NCBI RefSeq assembly: GCF_900188345.1
Contig: NZ_FZOD01000086.1
Span: forward strand, 1 to 34,691
DNA: 34,691 nucleotides
Reading direction: 5' to 3'
Source: Streptosporangium subroseum
Lineage (GTDB): Bacteria > Actinomycetota > Actinomycetes > Streptosporangiales > Streptosporangiaceae
The notes under the pieces are model-generated. The model worked only from the letters and a program-made list of their open reading frames with translations. It was not told the origin of the DNA and searched no databases. Numbering within the stretch: the stretch's first letter is position 1; every line of letters starts with the position of its first letter. Below are positions 1 to 8,504 of the stretch, one piece after another. The translations under genes and the position numbers were made by a program.

Positions 1-247
1 GCATTTCCCCCGCCCGCACCAGGCAGGCGACGCTGCAGTACAACCCGAGCCGGATGTGGCGGCCCTTGCCGCCCGGCGCGCGCTCGAGGAGATACCAGCC
101 GGCCGGCACCCACACCCCGCGCTCGGCGCGTTGACACACCCGGCAGAAAAACGACCGCTCACTCTCCTGGTGCCCGCCCCGGGTCGCGGCCAGGCCGCCG
201 CGGCGCCGCGAGGCCGGAACTGGCAGCTGCTGTTCGTCGGTGCTCAC
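1..247 (-). CDS. Zinc-ribbon-like hypothetical protein, truncated by the window edge
   Basis: A minus-strand reading frame runs from a GTG at 247 off the left edge, giving at least 82 residues without a stop. About residue 40 onward it carries the pair CRVC, then a conserved-looking stretch VWVPAGWYLLERAPGGKGRH, then a second pair YCSVAC. Two CxxC-type knuckles spaced by about 40 residues indicate a small zinc ribbon. Similar small proteins occur in actinobacterial plasmids and integrated elements, with no assigned role; this is from memory of the family. A weak AGGG lies about 10 bases upstream of the GTG. It is divergent from the relaxase gene. The C-terminus lies outside the window. Confidence 0.6.
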   Translation of the reverse strand, partial: MSTDEQQLPVPASRRRGGLAATRGGHQESERSFFCRVCQRAERGVWVPAGWYLLERAPGGKGRHIRLGLYCSVACLVRAGEM

Positions 248-628
248 GGCGCACCACCCTGCCAGAGACACCCCGGCCCCGCAGAACCACACGCCTTCCG
301 CCGACACCGACCGGTGGCGGGGCCGGCCCCGGTGCGCGACGCGCGCACCCCGTCGCCGGCGACGCGATGAAGGCGGGAGCCGACAGCCGACTCGCTCAAC
401 TTGACAAGAAAAAATGACAACACCGAAGCGACACCATCCAGCACCACATGAAGATTAAAACGGATTGTCCAGGTCAACCCATGGACACCATAAAAACCAT
501 TTGTCAGACTCATCCCCACAGAGTCAAAGATCACAAATCACGATCGCGGACAAAGGTATCTCCCGATACGGGCGGCCTTCGGCCGAAAGACCGGCGCTGA
601 GCTGGGCGGACGCAAGGAGGTGGTCGGC
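248..628. other. Divergent intergenic region, possible oriT or promoters
   Basis: No gene is supported here. The part from about 395 to 540 is clearly richer in A and T than its surroundings and lies directly upstream of the relaxase gene. It has short inverted repeats: GTCCA/TGGAC around 467-486 and GACTC/GAGTC around 507-525. A TTGACA lies near 400 but no convincing -10 box follows at 17 bases. The position beside a MobF relaxase makes this the best place in the window for an oriT. That is inference from location and composition only. Confidence 0.3.
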
Positions 629-3600
629 GTGGCGTGGGTGACCAAGCTGGGCCCCTCCATCTCGCAGGTCGACTACCGCCTCACCGAGGGCGCCGGGTGC
701 CGGCACGAGCACCTCGGCGAGCACCAGGGCGACGCGCAGATGGCCTACCGGCTGACCGATGAGCGCGGCCTGATGTGGATCGGCGAAGGCCTGCGCAATG
801 TCGGCATCACCCCGGGCAGCGCGTTGACCGCCGAGCAGTATGAGGCCGCGCGAGCCCTCATGGACGGCCGCCACCCGGAGTCCGGTGTGGTGTTGGTGGA
901 GGCGAAGAAGGCCGTCGACCCGCGCGCCATGCTCGGCGGCGCACCGCTGCTGCAGGCCCTGGAGCAGACCGTGGCGATGCGCGAGATGACGAACGTCGGC
1001 GCGCTGCTGGGCGGCAACACCAAGATGGCCGAGCGCGCGGCGCAGCTGGCCCGCGGCGTGCAGCGCAAGGGCGAGGCCTACCTCGTGTCGTATGAGGACG
1101 CGCGCAAGCTCGCCCGCGCGGCCGCCCTCGACCTGAGCAACGTGTACGAAGGCGAGCAGCTCGCCGAGGCACGGCGCTGGCGAAAGGCTCGGGTACGAGT
1201 CGGCAACCGCGGCTACGACCTCACCATGGACATGACCAAATCCGTCAGCGCGCTGCACGGCCTGTCGGCCCCCGCGGTGGCGGCGGTAGTGGAGAAGGTG
1301 TTCGCCGAGTCGGTCATCGAGACCGTCGCCGCGGTGGAGGGCTGGGTCGCCTACGGCCAGCGCGGCCGCCAGGGCCGCGGCCGGCTCGCCAAACGCACCG
1401 ACAGCAGCGGCCTGCTGGGCTGGGTGATGTGGCACCGCACCGCCCGCCCGGTCGACGGCCAAGCGCCCGATCCGCATCTGCACGCGCACGTGCAGATCGC
1501 CAACATGGTGCACGGCACCGACGGCAAGTGGTCGGCCGTGGCCGCCGGCGGGCGCGACCTGCACCGGCACGCGCACGCCGCCGACGCCTTGGTCAAGGCC
1601 CGCGTCCGGCGCCGGCTGACCGAGGATCTCGGGGTGAGGTGGGAGCGCGATCCGGTCACCGCGGCATGGGAGATCGCCGGTATCGGCGAGGCGATGCGCA
1701 CCCGGTTTTCCAAGCGCGACGGCCAGGTGAAGGCGATGCTGGCCGACCATGGCATGGACTACGACGCCACCCACCAGCATGCCCGGCGGGTCGCCAGCGC
1801 CACCAGCCGCCAGCCGAAACAGAGCTCAACGGCGGGCGCAGACTCGCTCGTGGCGAACTGGCACGCCCAATGCGCGGCCGACGGCATCGACGCCGCCGCC
1901 GAGCTGGCCGCGTGCCTGCACCCCGGCGAGGGCCTGCCGCAGCGCCCCGGCGCCGAAGAGATCGCGGCGTGGATCTGGCGGGAAGGCGCCGGGTTGACCT
2001 CCCACACCAAGATGGTCAGCCGCGCCGATGTGCTGGCCGCCGTCATCGACGCCTGCCCCGACGGGGTGACCGACCTGGCTGAGGCTGAGACGCTGACCGA
2101 TGAGGTCCTGGAGTTCGGCCCCGCGGTACGGCTGCCGGATGCCGGGGCCTCGCACCTGGTCAACTCCGCCCGCTACACCTCCGCCGACATCATCGACGCC
2201 GAACAGCAGACCTTGCACATCACCCGCGCGCGCTACGACGAGGGCGTCGCCGTACTCGACACAGATGTGGCCGAGCTGGCGATCGGGGCCTTCGAAGTCG
2301 GCTACGCCTTCACCTTCTCGCTCTCCCAGCGCCAGGTTCTGCAGCGTTTTTTGTGCGCCGGGCACGGGGTGGACGCGCTGATCGGCGTGGCCGGGGCGGG
2401 CAAGACGACCATCATGGCGGCCGCCCGCTCGGCGTGGGAAAGCCGCGGCCTGGTGGTCGCCGGCGCCGCGACCGCCGCGGTGGCGGCCGCGAACCTGAGC
2501 GCCGAGTCCGGCATCGGCGCGCGCACCATCGCCGCCTGGTTGATGCACATCGCCGACCCCGAACGCCCCGGCCTGGACGGCGTCGACGTCCTGGTCATCG
2601 ATGAGGCCGCGATGGTCGACGACCGCGACCTGGCCGCACTGCTGAGCGAGGCCCAGCGCACCGGCACGAAGGTCGTCGCGATCGGCGACCCGCTGCAGCT
2701 GCGCGCGGTCGGCGTCGGCGGCACCTTCGCCGCGATCCACCGCCAGACGGGCGGCCTCGTTCTCGAGGAGAACCGGCGTCAGCGCGACCCGATCGAGCGC
2801 CGCGCCCTGCAGCTGTGGCGCGAAGGCGAGCGCGGCGAGGCGCTGCACACCTTCAGCCAGGGCGGACGAATTCACGCCGGGCGCGATGCCACCGACACCC
2901 AGGCCGCGCTGCTGGCCGATTGGAGCAGCGTTCGCACCAGCTACGGCCAGGTGCACGACGAGCTCGCCGCCGTCCTGGTGCTCGCCGGATCCAACGCCGA
3001 CACCGAACGAATCAACACGGCCGCCCGCGCGATCCGCCGACAAAACGGGGAGCTGGCCGGTCCCGATGAGCTCTACCGGTTGCCCGGCGGCCGCACCCTG
3101 GCGTTGGCGGTCGGTGACCATGTCCGGCTGAGAAAGAACGACTACCGCTCGCGCAAGAGCAGAGGAAAGCGCGCGGACGTGCTCAACGGCTACCGGGGCG
3201 CCGTGGTTGCGATCAACGCCGACCGCTCGGTGGTGGTGCAGTGGCGACGGCCCGGCGCCGATGGCCCGGTCCTGGTTGAGGAGCGGGTGAGCCCGGCCTA
3301 CATCAGTGCCGGCGGCCTGAGCCACGGCACCGCGATGACGGTGGCGGCCGCCCAAGGCCTGAGCAGCGAGCACGCGCTGGTCTACGGGATGGGCCTGGAC
3401 CCGCACACCCTGTATGCGGCGATGACCCGCGATCGGCTCAGCGCTCACCTGTATCTGCCGCGCAACGTGCTGGAGTCCGACGCCGACCGCGCCCGCCACG
3501 GCGAACCGCGCAACCCCACCGAGGAACTGCAGCGCGCTCTGGACGCCTATGCCGCAACCCTGCAAGGCGACCGTGCCGATCGGCTCATCACGGCTGAACC

Positions 3601-4624
3601 TGAACCGATCGCCCACCGGCAGGGCCAGCCGGCGAGGTCCGTCGACCGGCCCGCCCACCTTCCGGCGACGGCCTGCGCGCAGGCCGCGCGTGCCCTCAGC
3701 CCCTCGGCTGCCTTGCTGAGTCTGGTGCGTTCCCGGGACGGGATCGCGCTGCTGAGCGATGCCGAGCTGGCGCAGCGCCTGGCCGATCTGGCAGGCCGTA
3801 CCACCACGGGGGCCGCGAGCGCCGCCGATGCCGACCAGTGGATGCGCCGGCTGGCCGAGCATGGCGGCGGGCCGGGCGAGCACGCGGTCCGGGCCCGCCG
3901 GGCCGAGCTCGCCGAACAGCTCGCCCGGATCCAGGCCGTCGAGACCGCCGAGAGCAGCGCCGCCCGCCTGCAGGAGGCCATGCAGGCCCTCACCAACGGC
4001 CGGGCCACGACCACCGCCCTGCGCCACCGGGCCCGGCGCATCGAGGCCCGGCTGGGTGCGCTGAAAAGCTGGTGGCCCGGCGACCGGGACGAGCGCACGC
4101 GACTGCGCAGGGAACTGGTGGAGGTGCGCATCCGCGTGGAGCAGGTCGATGCCCGCAACGAGCGCCTTCGCCGCCAAGGCCCGGCCCTTCAGGACGCCGC
4201 CGAACAGGCGGCCGCCGCGGCTGCCGGCCTCCAGGCTCCGCCCCGGTCGGCCTGGCCGCAGATACGCGCCCAGCACGCGCACCTGAACGGCGACTGGGGG
4301 CAGATGCTGCGCGCCGCCCGTGCGGTCGACGTCGATGACGCCGACCGCGCGGCCGCCCAGGCCCGCAGCCGCTACATCCTTCTGCGCCGCGAGCTCGGCG
4401 CCGCGATGGACGAAAGCCAGCGCTGCGATGACCTGCCGCCGGACCAGCGCCAGGCCGAGCACGACGCCCGCGCCGAACACATTCAGCGCCACGCCGCAGC
4501 CACCACCTCGAGCGACCGGCCGACACCCACACCGGTGATGCGCCGCAGCCCGGCCGCCGAGCCGTATCGGCCGCCGGTCATTGGCCACAACGGGCCGTCT
4601 CAAGGCCGGGGATACGGCCGATAG
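629..4624 (+). CDS. MobF-type conjugative relaxase with C-terminal helicase (TraA/TrwC-like)
   Basis: This protein of about 1,331 residues would nick and unwind DNA at oriT to start conjugative transfer. An N-terminal TrwC-type relaxase domain has the metal-binding triad H283, H285, H287 in PHLHAHV. Tyr16 in VDYRL is the likely nucleophile. A superfamily 1 (RecD/TraI-like) helicase follows: Walker A GVAGAGKTT with Lys592, Walker B VIDEA with D658-E659, then GDPLQLRAVG and ENRRQRDP, and a late motif LYAAMTRDR. The last 300 residues are Arg/Ala/Glu-rich and probably helical or coiled coil. The GTG at 629 was preferred over that at 620 because AAGGAGG (614-620) then sits 8 bases upstream. No coupling protein or type IV secretion gene is seen nearby, so transfer may rely on genes outside the window. 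Confidence 0.93.
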   Translation: MAWVTKLGPSISQVDYRLTEGAGCRHEHLGEHQGDAQMAYRLTDERGLMWIGEGLRNVGITPGSALTAEQYEAARALMDGRHPESGVVLVEAKKAVDPRAMLGGAPLLQALEQTVAMREMTNVGALLGGNTKMAERAAQLARGVQRKGEAYLVSYEDARKLARAAALDLSNVYEGEQLAEARRWRKARVRVGNRGYDLTMDMTKSVSALHGLSAPAVAAVVEKVFAESVIETVAAVEGWVAYGQRGRQGRGRLAKRTDSSGLLGWVMWHRTARPVDGQAPDPHLHAHVQIANMVHGTDGKWSAVAAGGRDLHRHAHAADALVKARVRRRLTEDLGVRWERDPVTAAWEIAGIGEAMRTRFSKRDGQVKAMLADHGMDYDATHQHARRVASATSRQPKQSSTAGADSLVANWHAQCAADGIDAAAELAACLHPGEGLPQRPGAEEIAAWIWREGAGLTSHTKMVSRADVLAAVIDACPDGVTDLAEAETLTDEVLEFGPAVRLPDAGASHLVNSARYTSADIIDAEQQTLHITRARYDEGVAVLDTDVAELAIGAFEVGYAFTFSLSQRQVLQRFLCAGHGVDALIGVAGAGKTTIMAAARSAWESRGLVVAGAATAAVAAANLSAESGIGARTIAAWLMHIADPERPGLDGVDVLVIDEAAMVDDRDLAALLSEAQRTGTKVVAIGDPLQLRAVGVGGTFAAIHRQTGGLVLEENRRQRDPIERRALQLWREGERGEALHTFSQGGRIHAGRDATDTQAALLADWSSVRTSYGQVHDELAAVLVLAGSNADTERINTAARAIRRQNGELAGPDELYRLPGGRTLALAVGDHVRLRKNDYRSRKSRGKRADVLNGYRGAVVAINADRSVVVQWRRPGADGPVLVEERVSPAYISAGGLSHGTAMTVAAAQGLSSEHALVYGMGLDPHTLYAAMTRDRLSAHLYLPRNVLESDADRARHGEPRNPTEELQRALDAYAATLQGDRADRLITAEPEPIAHRQGQPARSVDRPAHLPATACAQAARALSPSAALLSLVRSRDGIALLSDAELAQRLADLAGRTTTGAASAADADQWMRRLAEHGGGPGEHAVRARRAELAEQLARIQAVETAESSAARLQEAMQALTNGRATTTALRHRARRIEARLGALKSWWPGDRDERTRLRRELVEVRIRVEQVDARNERLRRQGPALQDAAEQAAAAAAGLQAPPRSAWPQIRAQHAHLNGDWGQMLRAARAVDVDDADRAAAQARSRYILLRRELGAAMDESQRCDDLPPDQRQAEHDARAEHIQRHAAATTSSDRPTPTPVMRRSPAAEPYRPPVIGHNGPSQGRGYGR

Positions 4625-4656
4625 CCGTCTGCTCGGGTCAGCGTGATTCTTGTCGG

Positions 4657-4806
4657 TCACACCGGCATCCCCTGACCATCGTCGGCCAACTGCAGCCGGT
4701 AGCGGCCCGGCGCGACAGCAGCGCCGTCGATGAGAAGCCGTTCATCGTCGGTGTAGGTGATGCCCTCGCTCACGACCAGCACCGGCAGCTCTTCGTTGAG
4801 GTCCAT
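4657..4806 (-). pseudogene. Possible C-terminal remnant of a GntR/UTRA regulator
   Basis: A short minus-strand frame of 49 residues reads ELPVLVVSEGITYTDDERLL followed by APGRYRLQL and ends at a TGA. The pattern of a PVL beta strand, a T-Y-(D) turn and a final RY-x-L strand is reminiscent of the end of UTRA ligand-binding domains in GntR-family regulators. There is no DNA-binding domain in frame upstream, and an in-frame stop lies just before it, so it would be a decayed 3' end. The match is by eye and weak. The small ORF could also be spurious. Confidence 0.3.
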
Positions 4807-4941
4807 GACCAGCCAGTCTGCTCAGACGGCCCAGCACGCATTCCCCAAACGGCGCATCGGGCCATGTCCAGATCGGGACCAGCGAGCTGGACCTCTGACC
4901 AGGCGCCGACCCCGGTACAGGGTCGCCGGGCATTCACTCAT

Positions 4942-5136
4942 TCACTGGCTTGGATCAGCCATGAAGTTGACGATTGTGATGGCGAGCAACACGGTAGCGG
5001 CGAGGCCTCCGGCCCCGAAGAGGATGGCCCCGGCAGGAGTGGCCCCACCGAGCCATGACAACACGCCCCCCGCAAGGCCGATGATGACAGCGGCAAGCAG
5101 GATGATCGCCAACCAGATCGCACGGTTGTGAGGCAC
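4942..5136 (-). CDS. Small two-TM membrane protein
   Basis: Sixty-four residues with two hydrophobic segments: about 7-30 (IWLAIILLAAVIIGLAGGVL) and about 34-58 (Gly/Ala-rich, ending in a VLLAITIV stretch). A short Gly-rich turn links them. The ATG at 5136 is preceded by GAAGGAAAGG at a suitable distance. It is a typical actinobacterial small integral membrane protein of unknown function. It stands alone on the minus strand, divergent from the next membrane protein gene. Confidence 0.6.
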   Translation of the reverse strand: MPHNRAIWLAIILLAAVIIGLAGGVLSWLGGATPAGAILFGAGGLAATVLLAITIVNFMADPSQ

Positions 5137-5518
5137 GGCACGGGCCTTTCCTTCGGAAGATCAGCAGATCCTCGCGGTCTCTTGGCCCGGGATACGATCA
5201 TATTTCTGTGCTTAGCGCTGCTCACGGTCGCTGCCCCTGATTTCCGCTGCTCACAGCGTTGCTGGGGATCGGCCAGCTGAGCGACATTCGATCCACCGGT
5301 GTTGACAATGGGGTGAGATCAGCATCGCGGGCAGCACCAGAAGCCCGAGAAGAAGGCTGGCCGAGCGTTGCGCAGCTCACTGTGCGCAGTCCCGTGATGG
5401 CGTGTCCATAACCGGACAGTCTGCGCACCATCGCTTCGGAGTGGATGTCGTAGCGGCCAGGCGACGGTCATCATGAGACCTCCCCCATCCGCTCAGGTCC
5501 GCCAAGGAGAGCGCCGCC
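5137..5518. other. Divergent intergenic region
   Basis: No gene is supported. The region separates two divergent membrane-protein genes and must hold their promoters. A TTGACA occurs at about 5302 without a good -10 box. A symmetric pair TGCGCA (5369-5374 and 5383-5388), separated by 8 bases, could be an operator. Nothing else stands out. Confidence 0.25.
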
Positions 5519-6295
5519 ATGATGGTTGGAGTACTCGACTGGTTCGCCACCCGCTTTGAAGAGCTGGAGCAATGGGCAGACGATCGATTCGGGCCAGACT
5601 CTCCCCGCGCCCGGACCACGCTGATCGGCGGACTGGTGGCCGTCATCGCCACCGGAATCAGCGCCGTGTTCTTGGTCGGCTGGATGTTGATCACCATCGT
5701 GAACGCGGTGCTCAGTTCCCTGAGCCAAGGCGTGGTCGTGGTCCTGCAGTCACGGCTGACCGAGGTGATCACCCAGCCGGTTCAGGCCTACCTCAGCGCC
5801 CACGCCAAAGCCCTGCCCACCGGCGCTGATGAGATCGGGACGGCCGTGATGCTGTCCGGACTGATCGTGTGGGCCCTTTGCGTGTTCTTCCGCTCCCGCA
5901 TCGCGCAGCTCGGCTGGATCCTGTACGGCATCGCCGTCACGGCCATGGTGTACGCGGGCAGCCCGCCCGACGGCCGGTGGCTGGCCGCCGGGGTAGCGCT
6001 CCTGTACTGGGTGGGGTTGTCGCTACCGGCGTTGGCCGGGATCGGCCGCCGGCCCCACACCGTGGTCAATATTCACCCTGACCCGCGCCCTGCCCGCGAA
6101 GCTGTCGACCAACTTCAAGAACATCTGGCCGAGACCCGCACTCGCGTAGACCGGCTGGAGAGCGCAGGCGTCGCCCAGCTTCACGAGGACCTGGCCGAGA
6201 CCCGCACTCGCGTGGACCGGCTGGAGGCCGCAGGCGATGAGCTGGCCGCCCGCCGCACCGGCGGCAAACGCGACCCAGGTGAAGGCGAGGACTGA
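5519..6295 (+). CDS. Four-TM membrane protein with C-terminal coiled coil
   Basis: This 258-residue protein has about four hydrophobic segments: near residues 36-70, 106-122, 127-145 and 150-172. It ends in a soluble, charged tail. In the tail the phrase LAETRTRVDRLE occurs twice with a period of 22 residues, a heptad-like coiled coil. The repeat is also almost exact in the DNA (6125-6160 and 6191-6226), so it arose by recent duplication. The start has AAGGAGA upstream and two consecutive ATG codons. An HNH nuclease gene follows after 62 bases with its own AAGGAG, so the two are probably co-transcribed. The function is unknown; a membrane-bound partner or effector of the HNH protein is an inference. 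Confidence 0.75.
   Translation: MMVGVLDWFATRFEELEQWADDRFGPDSPRARTTLIGGLVAVIATGISAVFLVGWMLITIVNAVLSSLSQGVVVVLQSRLTEVITQPVQAYLSAHAKALPTGADEIGTAVMLSGLIVWALCVFFRSRIAQLGWILYGIAVTAMVYAGSPPDGRWLAAGVALLYWVGLSLPALAGIGRRPHTVVNIHPDPRPAREAVDQLQEHLAETRTRVDRLESAGVAQLHEDLAETRTRVDRLEAAGDELAARRTGGKRDPGEGED
6125..6226 (+). repeat. Intragenic direct repeat encoding a coiled-coil unit
   Basis: A 36-base unit at 6125-6160 recurs at 6191-6226 with one mismatch (GTAGAC versus GTGGAC). It encodes LAETRTRVDRLE twice and lengthens the coiled coil of the membrane protein by 22 residues. Confidence 0.85.
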
Positions 6296-6357
6296 GCCCA
6301 CCCACCCTCAGGGGCCAGCAAGGCACTCCCGGTGTCCTCCCCTGGAGAAAAGGAGCC

Positions 6358-7011
6358 ATGATGTCCGGGCCTCGCGACTACAGCAGAGCTACCCGAGCGG
6401 CCCTCATTCAGTTCAGTGGCGGCCTGTGCTACTGGCCAGGCTGCCCAGAACCCGTCCTGCGGCGTGTGGAGCAGGTGTGGCGCATCACCGTCGAGATCGC
6501 CCACATCCGTGCCGCTGAACGTGGTGGTCCCCGCTACGACCCGACCATGAGCGATGACCAGCGCCGCGATTTCGCCAACCTCCTGCTGCTGTGCACCGCC
6601 CACCACGATCACGCCGATGAACACCCCGAACGAGTCCCCGTCGAACTCCTGCTGCGCTGGAAGGCCCAACGCGAGGCTGACCCCTACCAGGCGCTCGAAC
6701 GATTACGAGAAGTCACCCCGGCGGGCTTGCGCCGGCTCGTCGCCGAAGGGCTGCAAGAGCACGACGCCAAGGTGCTCGACGCGCTCGCCCGTCTGGAACA
6801 CAGCGACCAGGACGCCGCCAGGCTGATGCGCAGTCTGGTCGACGAGCTCACCGAGGCCTACAGCGTGCAGCGCCGCCGGATGTTGGATGCGGACCTGGTG
6901 TACGAACTGAAAGACGCCGCACACACGCTGTCCAAGATGAACGGCACCCTCGGTGATTTCATCGAGGCGACCCGCACCCTCAGGCGGAAATTTCCGCGCG
7001 GCGATGAATAG
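6358..7011 (+). CDS. HNH endonuclease domain protein
   Basis: The 217-residue protein has an HNH nuclease fold at the N-terminus: zinc-type cysteines C24 and C29 (CYWPGC), the catalytic-type His49 in EIAHI, the central Asn74 in FANLLLLC, C79, and the final His pair in AHHDHAD. The phrase AHIRAAERGGPRYDP is typical of HNH domains that occur in defence proteins, such as the nuclease half of CBASS Cap5 (HNH-SAVED). Here the C-terminal 120 residues are helical and charged, with no SAVED domain recognisable. A ribosome site AAAAGGAG precedes the double ATG. The upstream gene encodes a TM-coiled-coil protein, which may act with it. The nuclease call is strong; a role in phage defence is inferred. 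Confidence 0.8.
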   Translation: MMSGPRDYSRATRAALIQFSGGLCYWPGCPEPVLRRVEQVWRITVEIAHIRAAERGGPRYDPTMSDDQRRDFANLLLLCTAHHDHADEHPERVPVELLLRWKAQREADPYQALERLREVTPAGLRRLVAEGLQEHDAKVLDALARLEHSDQDAARLMRSLVDELTEAYSVQRRRMLDADLVYELKDAAHTLSKMNGTLGDFIEATRTLRRKFPRGDE

Positions 7012-7084
7012 TGACCGCGTCCGAGGGCTCAGCGCGCTCTGCTGCGCTTCGGCCCCGATCCGTCAGGGTGCCGTCCACCACGCC

Positions 7085-7220
7085 GGGTGCCTGGTCGTTG
7101 GAGGCCCGAGTATGGCCGTCGCTCCCCGGCCCTCAAGGCCGCGTCCTCGCTGCGCTCGGCCACGGTCTTGACCGCCGGAATCGTCGACGGCCCGAGGGCC
7201 ACCACAACGACCAGGCACCC
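7085..7220. repeat. Perfect 16-bp inverted repeat pair flanking 104 bp
   Basis: GGGTGCCTGGTCGTTG at 7085-7100 recurs as its exact reverse complement at 7205-7220. The 104 bases between them hold no supported gene and do not appear to pair strongly with each other. The layout could be a miniature element, a large stem-loop or paired recombination sites. No target-site duplication was recognised. Confidence 0.6.
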
Positions 7221-7304
7221 GCCGCCATGTCGCATTACCCATGAGAACGTGGCCTTCTCGCCGGTAGCCGATCAGTCCTCGCCGGCAGCGCCGGCACCGC
7301 GCGA

Positions 7305-7847
7305 TCATCCCGGTTGGGGGGCAACCAATGGGACGACGGCGATCGCGGAGTGGAAGAGCCACAGATCGGCCAAGTCCGAGCCCGCAGGCAGGGCCGGGCG
7401 CTCGTCCGGGCCGATGAGCAGGAGGAGTGACTGGGCAGCGTAGGCGGCCGTCGTCCACGCCGTCGGATGACTGGTCGCGAAGCGACCGCTGCTCAGCGGT
7501 TCGGGTACGGCGCTCACCAGAGGCGCGGTGGTGGCGAACGCCTCGGCGGGAAGCGAGAGCAGGATCATCTCGGTGTCGCTGGCGAGGTCAGCGGCCATGT
7601 GCCGATCGCGGGCGTGGGCGAACGGGATCGGCGCGTCGGCGTCGCGATGCAGCATCGATTGGAATCCCCAGTCGGCTGCGGTGGAGGGGGCAAGTGCTTG
7701 GGCGGGGATGTAGACCGCCGGGGCGGGCATGCCCAGTACGTCGTGGTCCAGGCGCGTCCACAGCCCCACGCCGGCGGAGGGATTGGGGTGGGTGCGGGAG
7801 GCGCGGCGGGCGGTGCGGGCAGGACGGCGAGGCTGCTTGCGGCTCAC
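7305..7847 (-). CDS. Hypothetical protein
   Basis: This 180-residue protein is not recognised. It begins with a basic Arg-rich tail (RKQPRRPARTARRASR). A globular region of mixed polarity follows, with a moderately hydrophobic C-terminal part (AAYAAQSLLLLIGPDE and LWLFHSAIAVVPL). The start is a GTG at 7847, with GAGAGG about 6 bases upstream on the minus strand. Codon use is GC-biased as in its neighbours, which supports a real gene. It stands alone, antisense to the flanking plus-strand genes. Confidence 0.6.
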   Translation of the reverse strand: MSRKQPRRPARTARRASRTHPNPSAGVGLWTRLDHDVLGMPAPAVYIPAQALAPSTAADWGFQSMLHRDADAPIPFAHARDRHMAADLASDTEMILLSLPAEAFATTAPLVSAVPEPLSSGRFATSHPTAWTTAAYAAQSLLLLIGPDERPALPAGSDLADLWLFHSAIAVVPLVAPQPG

Positions 7848-8159
7848 GATGGCCTCTCTGCGGTGATCGTCTCGGCGGGGCGACTCAGCTTCGGCGCAGG
7901 TGAGCCCGCCCCTCTGGCTTCATCGTGAGCATCACCTCCTGATCGCACGCCTGCAACCGTTTCACCGATGTCGGGGAAGGCTGCATGTCTGCGGGGTGCT
8001 CCCCGCGATCCAGTCCGGCCAGGTAGAGGCGGAGATTCACGATGAAGGGTAAGGGATTAACAGGGTTTCGGGACTTTCGGGACGCCCCTATACGCGTACG
8101 TGCGAGACGGTGCGCCTGTCGCGGCTTAGGCTGGTAGCAGGATACGAAGGAGAGACCTG
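7848..8159. other. Intergenic region upstream of the toxin-antitoxin pair
   Basis: No gene is supported. The end nearest the antitoxin gene (8061-8110) holds an element similar to one before the gene at 8919; see the separate entries. The rest shows nothing recognisable. Confidence 0.3.
8061..8110 (+). promoter_or_regulatory. Conserved upstream element, copy 1
   Basis: The sequence CAGGGTTTCGGGACTTTCGG followed by GACGCCCCTATACGCGTACG resembles the element at 8785-8834. It ends about 50 bases before the antitoxin-like gene start. The shared pieces are AGGGTTT, a GACTTT core, GAC, CTCC/CCCC and an alternating CGCGTACGTGCGA tail. A shared operator or promoter is the simplest reading; an element-specific repeat is possible. 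Confidence 0.45.
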
Positions 8160-8498
8160 GTGACCGCTCAGCCGTACGGCCCTGCCCCGACCCCGGTTCC
8201 CGAGCGCACGCCCAAAGCCATCCGCGCCGCACTCGCGCCGCAGCACGTTGAGGCGTTTGACCGGGAGTACCGGGCGGCGATGGCCCAGGCGACCGAGGAA
8301 CTTGATCTGGCTCCGGCCCTGGACTTCGTTGAACGCTGGTGGCCGATCGCTGTGCTGTGCGCCCGGGGGGAATATCAGCGGGTGACGGAGATCGCCGCGG
8401 GCATCGCAGGGCGCGCTGAGCGCGGCCAGGATCTCGCGACGGTCTCGTGGGATGTCGCCGAGGCGCGGCTGCGCGCCCGGATCGCCGCCGGCGAGTAG
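8160..8498 (+). CDS. DUF6247-like antitoxin candidate
   Basis: A 112-residue acidic helical protein starting at GTG 8160 with AAGGAGA upstream. The pattern of a Pro-rich N-terminus, IRAALAPQHVEAFDREYRAA, a WWPIAVLCARGEY segment and a C-terminal ARLRARIAAGE matches the actinobacterial DUF6247 family as I remember it. Members are commonly found directly before a small RelE/ParE-like toxin gene. Here such a gene starts 6 bases after the stop, so the two are one operon. It probably binds and neutralises the toxin and may repress its own promoter. No direct DNA-binding motif is evident. Confidence 0.65.
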   Translation: MTAQPYGPAPTPVPERTPKAIRAALAPQHVEAFDREYRAAMAQATEELDLAPALDFVERWWPIAVLCARGEYQRVTEIAAGIAGRAERGQDLATVSWDVAEARLRARIAAGE

Positions 8499-8504
8499 CG
8501 GTAG

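Noticed and set aside
1826..4660. Long minus-strand open frame opposite the relaxase
   Set aside because: High-GC coding DNA gives long antisense frames; the plus strand has complete relaxase and helicase motifs.
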